Both the position numbers and the translations under genes were made by a program. A stretch of 11,354 bases of DNA. It comes from Gammaproteobacteria bacterium (lineage in GTDB: Bacteria > Pseudomonadota > Gammaproteobacteria > Steroidobacterales > Steroidobacteraceae). The stretch spans positions 1-11,354 of the forward strand of contig JASHUC010000298.1 in assembly GCA_030040235.1 (NCBI GenBank). Reading direction: 5' to 3'. Shown in pieces: positions 7,096-11,354 of this stretch. The notes beneath the pieces were generated by a model. The model had not been told where the DNA came from. It ran no database searches and was given only the letters and a program-made list of their open reading frames with translations. Every line of letters begins with the position of its first letter. Within the stretch, counting starts at the first letter, position 1.

Positions 7096-9162
7096 ATGCG
7101 CCTCGGGCTCCCATCGACCGTCAACTGCGCCCTCCTCGCCTACGCCGTGCTCACGGTCGCCATCGGCGGCGCCTATGCAGCGCTTTCGATCCGCGCCGAT
7201 TACGCGCAGACCCTCGAGGCCGAGCGCGGGCGCCTTCGCAGCGTGACGGCAGCCCTGCAAAGCGCAACGCTCGCGATGTTGAATGACGGACTCGGTGCGG
7301 CCATCGCTGCCGCGGATTCCGTGGAAGGCGCGCTGACCCCCGCTCAGGCAACGGGCACTCCGCTCGGCGCGAGGTTGCAGGATCACCTCGAGGGCGGTGA
7401 TTACGTTCGGGCGCTGTTCCTCAGCGACTCCACGCGCCTGGTGCTCGCGAGTCGCCGTCGCGTTCTCGATACCGCGACGCTGCCCGCATGGCTCGCCGCT
7501 GCGCGAGCTCCGGCCGGTGCTCACTGGGTAGGCGCGCCGATCCCCGACCCCGAAGACCCTCACCGCCTCGTCATTCCAATCGCGCGGCGTGCGAGGATCG
7601 GACAGGGCTCGACCGGCTGGGCGGGCGCCCTGTTGAGCTTCGAGGGTTTCGACAAGCTCTTTCAGCAGTTCGGCAACGACGTGGGGGTGCTCGGTCTGGT
7701 GGCTGCCGATGGCACGGTGCTGGCGGCAACCTCGAAGCTTTCGCAGGTACGGGGGCTGATCGGGCAGAACCTGTACGGGGGGTCGGCCTTGCTGCGACAG
7801 GCCATCGCGCAAGGATCTTCGGGCACCCTCGAGGGTTATGGCCTGTCTTCGCGGATGGACATGATCTACGCCTACGATCTCGTGAACGGTTACCCGCTCT
7901 ACGTGGTGACCGGTCAGGCGCAGCCGATCGTGTTCGCGGCCTGGCGCGAGCGACGCCGCATCAGCATCGCCACGGCGAGCGCGTTCGGACTCCTCGTGCT
8001 CGTCACCAGCGCATTTCTCAGCCACTACATGCGCGCACTGCGCAACCGCGAAAGGGACTACCGGGCGCTCTTCAACAGCGCTCAGTTCAGCGTCTTGTTG
8101 CTCAACGGTGATCGTTTCATCGACGCCAATCAAACGGTGGCGCGGATGTTCGGCCTCGCGGACGAGCGCGCCGCCGTGGGGATGACCCCGTGGGAGCTCT
8201 CCCCCGAGCGCCAACCGGACGGACAGCGCTCCGAGGAGCTCGCGCGGCAGCGGATCGCAACCGCGTTGCGTGAGGGCGGCACCACGTTCGAGTGGCTGCA
8301 CCAGCGTGCCGACACACGCGAAACCTTTGCAGCCGAGGTGGATCTTTCGGCTCTTGGAAGCGGCGACACCACGCTCGCGCTCGCCGTAGTCCACGACATC
8401 ACGGCCCGCCGGCGCGCAGAGGAAGACCTGCGGTTCCTGTCGGCCGAATTGATGCGATTGCAGGACGAGGAGCGGCGGCGCATTGGGCGCGATCTGCACG
8501 ATTCGACCGGACAGTCGCTCGCCGCGCTCGAGCTGACTCTCGCCCAGCTGGAGCACGAAGCGGGCACACTCTCCGCGCATGCCCGCGAGCGGCTCGGGCT
8601 GTGCGCACAGCTCGCCAAGAACTGCTCGGCGGAGATCCGCACGGCCTCGTACCTCTTGCATCCGCCGTTGCTCGACGAGGTCGGCCTGCTGAGCGCGCTG
8701 CGCTGGCTCGCCGATGGCCTGCGCTCGCGCAGCGCCATCGATGTCCGGCTCGATCTGCCCGATGAGATGGAGCGCCTGCCGCCGGGGCAGGAACTCGCGC
8801 TGTTCCGCGTCGCGCAGGAGGCGCTCACGAACGTGCACCGGCACTCCGAGAGCCCCTGGGCGCAAGTCCGCGTGCAGGTCCGGCCGCAGTACGTCGCCCT
8901 CGAGATCGAGGACGCAGGACCCGGGATCGCGACCGATGCTGCCGATCCCGCGCGCGCGGGAGCGGCGCTCGGTGTGGGCCTGGCCGGCATGCGCGAGCGC
9001 ATCCGCCAGCTCGGGGGGGTCTTTGCCTTCGAGTCCACGGCAACCGGAACGCGCGTGCGAACGATCATCCCGCGAATCAGCGCAGCCGCGCCGCGCGCCC
9101 GGCCCGCAGCGGAGCGCTACGAGAATCGCTATGAGGCCGGTGCGGATTCTCATCGCGGATGA
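7096..9162 (+). CDS. Membrane sensor histidine kinase, Cache-like + PAS + HisKA_3 (NarX/DegS type)
   Basis: A 688-aa sensor kinase. TM1 spans about residues 11-31. A periplasmic domain of about 255 residues follows, with Cache-like features (VRALFLSDSTRLVLASRRR, then VGVLGLVAADGTVLAATSK and NGYPLYVVTGQ before the membrane). TM2 is at about 289-311. A PAS domain (about 317-436) begins YRALFNSAQFSVLLLNGDRF and ends VVHDITARRRAEEDL. The dimerisation/phosphotransfer helix carries IGRDLHDSTGQSLAALEL with phosphoacceptor His468. The HATPase shows ALTNVHRHS (Asn579), DAGPGI (Asp606) and GVGLAGMRERI. The architecture means extracytoplasmic ligand sensing passed to a NarL-type regulator, encoded immediately downstream with a 32-bp overlap. 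A GTG at 7039 in the same frame would add 19 hydrophilic residues; I prefer the ATG at 7096, preceded by GGGGG, because TM1 then starts near the N-terminus. The ligand is unknown. Confidence 0.93.
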   Translation: MRLGLPSTVNCALLAYAVLTVAIGGAYAALSIRADYAQTLEAERGRLRSVTAALQSATLAMLNDGLGAAIAAADSVEGALTPAQATGTPLGARLQDHLEGGDYVRALFLSDSTRLVLASRRRVLDTATLPAWLAAARAPAGAHWVGAPIPDPEDPHRLVIPIARRARIGQGSTGWAGALLSFEGFDKLFQQFGNDVGVLGLVAADGTVLAATSKLSQVRGLIGQNLYGGSALLRQAIAQGSSGTLEGYGLSSRMDMIYAYDLVNGYPLYVVTGQAQPIVFAAWRERRRISIATASAFGLLVLVTSAFLSHYMRALRNRERDYRALFNSAQFSVLLLNGDRFIDANQTVARMFGLADERAAVGMTPWELSPERQPDGQRSEELARQRIATALREGGTTFEWLHQRADTRETFAAEVDLSALGSGDTTLALAVVHDITARRRAEEDLRFLSAELMRLQDEERRRIGRDLHDSTGQSLAALELTLAQLEHEAGTLSAHARERLGLCAQLAKNCSAEIRTASYLLHPPLLDEVGLLSALRWLADGLRSRSAIDVRLDLPDEMERLPPGQELALFRVAQEALTNVHRHSESPWAQVRVQVRPQYVALEIEDAGPGIATDAADPARAGAALGVGLAGMRERIRQLGGVFAFESTATGTRVRTIIPRISAAAPRARPAAERYENRYEAGADSHRG

Positions 9163-9778
9163 TCACGAGTTGGTTCGGCGCGGACTCGCCGCCGAGCTGG
9201 GCCAGGTGCCGGGCTGGACGGTCGCGGCCCAGGCCGCGAACGGCAACGAGGCGGTCACGCTCGCCGCAACCCTCAAGCCGGACCTGATCGTGCTCGACCT
9301 GTCCATGCCGGAGCTCAACGGTCTCGCCGCCGCACGCCGGATCGTCTCGGCCGACCCGGCGGCGCGCATTCTCATCCTGACCGCTCACGAGTCCGAGCAG
9401 CTCGTGCGCGAGGTCCTCGCCGCGGGTGCGCAAGGCTACGTTCTCAAGTCCGACGCCGGACGAGTGCTCGTGACGGCGCTGGAATCGCTGCTCGTCGGCA
9501 GTCCCTTCTTCACCTCGAAGATCGCCCGGGCCGTGCTCGAGGGGTATTTGCGCAGCGCCTCGAGCGAGCCCTCGGGCGCCTCGGTGCTCTCGGCGCGCGA
9601 GCAGGAGATCGTTCAGCTGCTCGCCGAGGGCAAGAGCAACAAAGCGGTGGCGCGTGCGCTCGGGATCAGCGTGAAGACCGCCGAGACTCACCGCAGCAAC
9701 ATCATGCGCAAGACCGGCTTCGACTCGCTCGCCGAGCTCGTCCGCTTCGCGGTCCGCAACAAGATCATCGAGCCTTGA
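9131..9778 (+). CDS. NarL/FixJ-family response regulator (REC + LuxR HTH)
   Basis: A 215-aa regulator. The receiver domain carries LIADDHELVRRG (acidic pair Asp10/Asp11), DLIVLDLSMPELNG with phosphoacceptor Asp56, LILTAHE (Thr84) and GYVLKSDAG (Lys106). After a linker, the LuxR-type DNA-binding domain reads LSAREQEIVQLLAEGKSNK (153-171), ARALGISVKTAETHRSNIM and KTGFDSLAELVRFAV. All residues needed for phosphorylation are present. The start ATG at 9131 lies inside the 3' end of the kinase gene, so the two are almost certainly co-translated and form a cognate pair. An in-frame GTG at 9140 is a less likely start because REC domains of this family usually have four or five residues before the first strand. 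Its target genes cannot be told from sequence; the flanking Gly-rich and GGDEF-EAL genes are candidates. Confidence 0.95.
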   Translation: MRPVRILIADDHELVRRGLAAELGQVPGWTVAAQAANGNEAVTLAATLKPDLIVLDLSMPELNGLAAARRIVSADPAARILILTAHESEQLVREVLAAGAQGYVLKSDAGRVLVTALESLLVGSPFFTSKIARAVLEGYLRSASSEPSGASVLSAREQEIVQLLAEGKSNKAVARALGISVKTAETHRSNIMRKTGFDSLAELVRFAVRNKIIEP

Positions 9779-9790
9779 GCGAGCGCAGCT

Positions 9791-9818
9791 CGAGCCCCGG
9801 GCCCTTCGCCTGGGCTCG
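9791..9818 (+). terminator. Stem-loop after the response-regulator gene
   Basis: CGAGCCC (9791-9797) and GGGCTCG (9812-9818) form a perfect 7-bp stem with a 14-nt loop, beginning 12 bp after the regulator's stop codon. The placement suits the 3' end of the kinase-regulator transcript. No T-run follows, so efficiency as an intrinsic terminator is uncertain. The remaining spacer to 9925 holds a small CCGGA/TCCGG inverted repeat at about 9869-9880 and no clear promoter. Confidence 0.4.
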
Positions 9819-9925
9819 ATGCCATTCTGATCGCTACAGACTCTTCCCTCTGCCCGTACCCAATCTTCCGGATTTCCGGGATGGGCTCGGCGCATTAGGT
9901 TGGCGCCCGCACGACAAGCACCGGG

Positions 9926-11354
9926 ATGCCTTCACCGATGAGCTCGCCCGCGGACCCCTTCGTCCTCACCCTTGCAGGACTGGTCGCAGTATTCGCCTCG
10001 TACGCCATTCTCACGGTGGCGAGCGAGCTCAACGCTGTCGACCGGCGGCGCATCGGTTGCCTCGTGCCCTCGAGCGCGCTCGTCGCGGGCACCGCCGCGT
10101 ACGCCGCGATCAGCATCGAGGCTCTGGGCTCGACCATGCGCCCGTTGGCCGCCATCGGTCCGCTCGGGTTTCTCGTGCCCTTCGCGATCGCGCTCGCGAG
10201 CGTCCTCTGCGCACTGCTCTTCGTCGGCGTGGGCGAGCCCGATCGCGCCGCCATCGCTGCCGGCGGCTTCAGTCTCGCGGCCGGCATCGTCGCGATCCGC
10301 TGGATGGCGTTCAATCTTCTCGAGAATCACCCCGAAGGAGCCCGGGCCTGGCTCGCCACCGGCACATTCGCCGCGCTCGTGTTCGTGGGGTTCGCGGGAG
10401 GTCTGTGGAGCCTGTCCCGGCTGCGCCGCGAGCGGCCGTCGATATCTCTCCTCGCGCGCGTCACGGCGGCTGTGGCGATGGCCGTCGGCATTCTCGGCGG
10501 CGCGCGCCCGTTCCTCGGCTCGGGCCCCGGAGCTTCCTGTTGCGCGGCAAGCCTCGAGACGACCCGCTTGATCGCCGTGACGATCGCGGCGCTCGCGTGC
10601 GGTGCGCTGGCGGTGCTGCAGGTCGTCGCCTTCTTTCGCCGCAAGCTCGGCATGTACGCCAAGCGCAACGCGAGTGAGGTCAAGGAGCTCAATGCTCGAC
10701 TGCAACACATTGCAACGCACGACGCGCTCACCGGCCTGCCCAATCGGTATCTGCTCAAGGAGCGCCTCGGCAAGTCGCTCTCGAGCACGCAGCGGCCGGG
10801 GCGCACCATCGCGGTCGCGGTGCTCGATCTGGATCGCTTCAGCGCCTTGAACCAATCGCTCGGTCACGGTGTGGGCGATCGGCTGCTCGCCGAGATCGCT
10901 CAGCGCCTGCAGAGTGCGGTCTCGAACGAGCATACCCTCGCCCGCGTCGGCGGCGATGAGTTCGCGGTCCTCATCGATCACGTCGCCGCACGGCTCGAAG
11001 CGCAGAAGGTAACCACGACGATCCTCGCGGCGCTCGAGAGGCCGATGTCCGTCAACGGCGAGGAGGTGCGCGTTCGACCGAGCATCGGGGTGAGCGTCTG
11101 GCCCGACGACGCGCGCCGCGCCGATGACCTGCTCGCGCATGCCGAAGCGGCCCTGCACGCGGTCAAGCAGCGCGGCGGCTGCGAGGTCGTTTTCTTCACG
11201 CCCGAGATGTCCGACTCGATGCAGGAGCGCCTGGCGCTCGAGAACAACCTGCGCCGCGCACTCACGGCGGGTGAATTCGAGCTGCACTACCAACCGCAGC
11301 TCTCGAGCCGGACCGGGCGGATTCTCGCGATCGAGGCGCTGCTGCGCTGGCGCC
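9926..11354 (+). CDS. Membrane GGDEF-EAL c-di-GMP protein, degenerate MHYT-like sensor (partial)
   Basis: An open frame of 476 codons runs off the window; the C-terminus is missing. Residues 1-240 hold about seven membrane segments (near 13-33, 49-66, 78-100, 109-130, 145-163, 173-190, 214-236). Their layout and the VAVFASYAILTVASEL start resemble an MHYT sensor, but the MH(Y/F)xGM signatures are gone (ISIEAL, IRWMAF, MAVGIL at the matching places). A short helix leads into a GGDEF domain: HDALTGLPNR (265-274), AVLDLDRFSALNQSLGHGVGD (21 long, quoted in part as DLDRFSALNQSLGH) and intact RVGGDEF (340-346). The RxxD inhibition site is replaced by SNEH. The EAL domain begins FELHYQPQLSSRTG and reaches IEALLRW with Glu470 before the edge. 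It probably makes or degrades c-di-GMP at the inner membrane. An in-frame TAG at 9896 limits the start to ATG 9926 or 9938; neither has a good ribosome site. Confidence 0.9.
   Translation, partial: MPSPMSSPADPFVLTLAGLVAVFASYAILTVASELNAVDRRRIGCLVPSSALVAGTAAYAAISIEALGSTMRPLAAIGPLGFLVPFAIALASVLCALLFVGVGEPDRAAIAAGGFSLAAGIVAIRWMAFNLLENHPEGARAWLATGTFAALVFVGFAGGLWSLSRLRRERPSISLLARVTAAVAMAVGILGGARPFLGSGPGASCCAASLETTRLIAVTIAALACGALAVLQVVAFFRRKLGMYAKRNASEVKELNARLQHIATHDALTGLPNRYLLKERLGKSLSSTQRPGRTIAVAVLDLDRFSALNQSLGHGVGDRLLAEIAQRLQSAVSNEHTLARVGGDEFAVLIDHVAARLEAQKVTTTILAALERPMSVNGEEVRVRPSIGVSVWPDDARRADDLLAHAEAALHAVKQRGGCEVVFFTPEMSDSMQERLALENNLRRALTAGEFELHYQPQLSSRTGRILAIEALLRWR

Noticed and set aside
6850..9153. 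A 767-codon open frame on the minus strand across the kinase gene
   Set aside because: It is antisense to a kinase with complete motifs, is rich in Arg/Gly/Ala/His without any recognisable domain, and is the kind of stop-poor shadow frame common in GC-rich genes.
9775..10677. A 300-codon plus-strand frame starting at the regulator's stop
   Set aside because: It overlaps the membrane region of the GGDEF-EAL gene in another phase and is Arg-rich with no motif; the other phase gives coherent membrane helices that run into GGDEF.
9932..11293. A 453-codon minus-strand frame across the GGDEF-EAL gene
   Set aside because: Low-complexity Arg/Glu/Ala-rich translation with no domain; the plus strand holds clear GGDEF and EAL motifs.

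Overview
The window is visibly GC-rich (about two thirds G+C by eye) and densely coded, with many antisense shadow frames and start and stop codons that overlap between neighbouring genes. The gene content points to an environmental Pseudomonadota, probably a gammaproteobacterium: an acetoacetyl-CoA synthetase, a NarX/NarL-type two-component system, a GGDEF-EAL c-di-GMP protein, and a secreted Gly/Tyr/Trp-rich protein with a conserved Cys-containing tail. This placement is inferred from protein style; there is no rRNA or other marker gene.

Left half (39-5283, minus strand, read right to left): acetoacetyl-CoA synthetase, a 150-bp gap, a stand-alone ATP-grasp domain of the PEP synthase/PPDK family, a NagD-like HAD phosphatase, and an exported SGNH/GDSL esterase. 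The last three are tightly packed (GTGA and TGATG overlaps), so they are very probably co-translated. The ATP-grasp protein lacks the phosphohistidine and PEP-binding domains of a full dikinase, which makes this the most unusual gene set in the window.

Centre (5284-7095, plus strand): a divergent 51-bp promoter gap, then an exported GlcG/HbpS-like (DUF336) protein, a 218-bp spacer rich in GCCTCG/CGAGGC motifs and hairpins, and an exported Gly/Tyr/Trp-rich protein with a (CGG)8 tract and 18-bp tandem repeats. A spacer with a perfect 14-bp tandem duplication follows.

Right half (7096-11354, plus strand): a membrane histidine kinase (Cache-like sensor, PAS, HisKA_3, HATPase) overlapping its NarL-family response regulator by 32 bp, a hairpin, then a membrane GGDEF-EAL protein that runs off the window. 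The sensor of that protein looks like an MHYT domain that has lost all its signature residues.

The parts suggest two themes. One is a small metabolic operon of unknown substrate (CoA ligase, ATP-dependent phosphotransfer, phosphatase, esterase). The other is a signalling block in which an extracytoplasmic HbpS-like protein could feed the NarX-type kinase, as HbpS does with SenS/SenR in Streptomyces. Both links rest on gene order and family knowledge and are not proven here. No CRISPR array, insertion sequence, tRNA or rRNA was seen.
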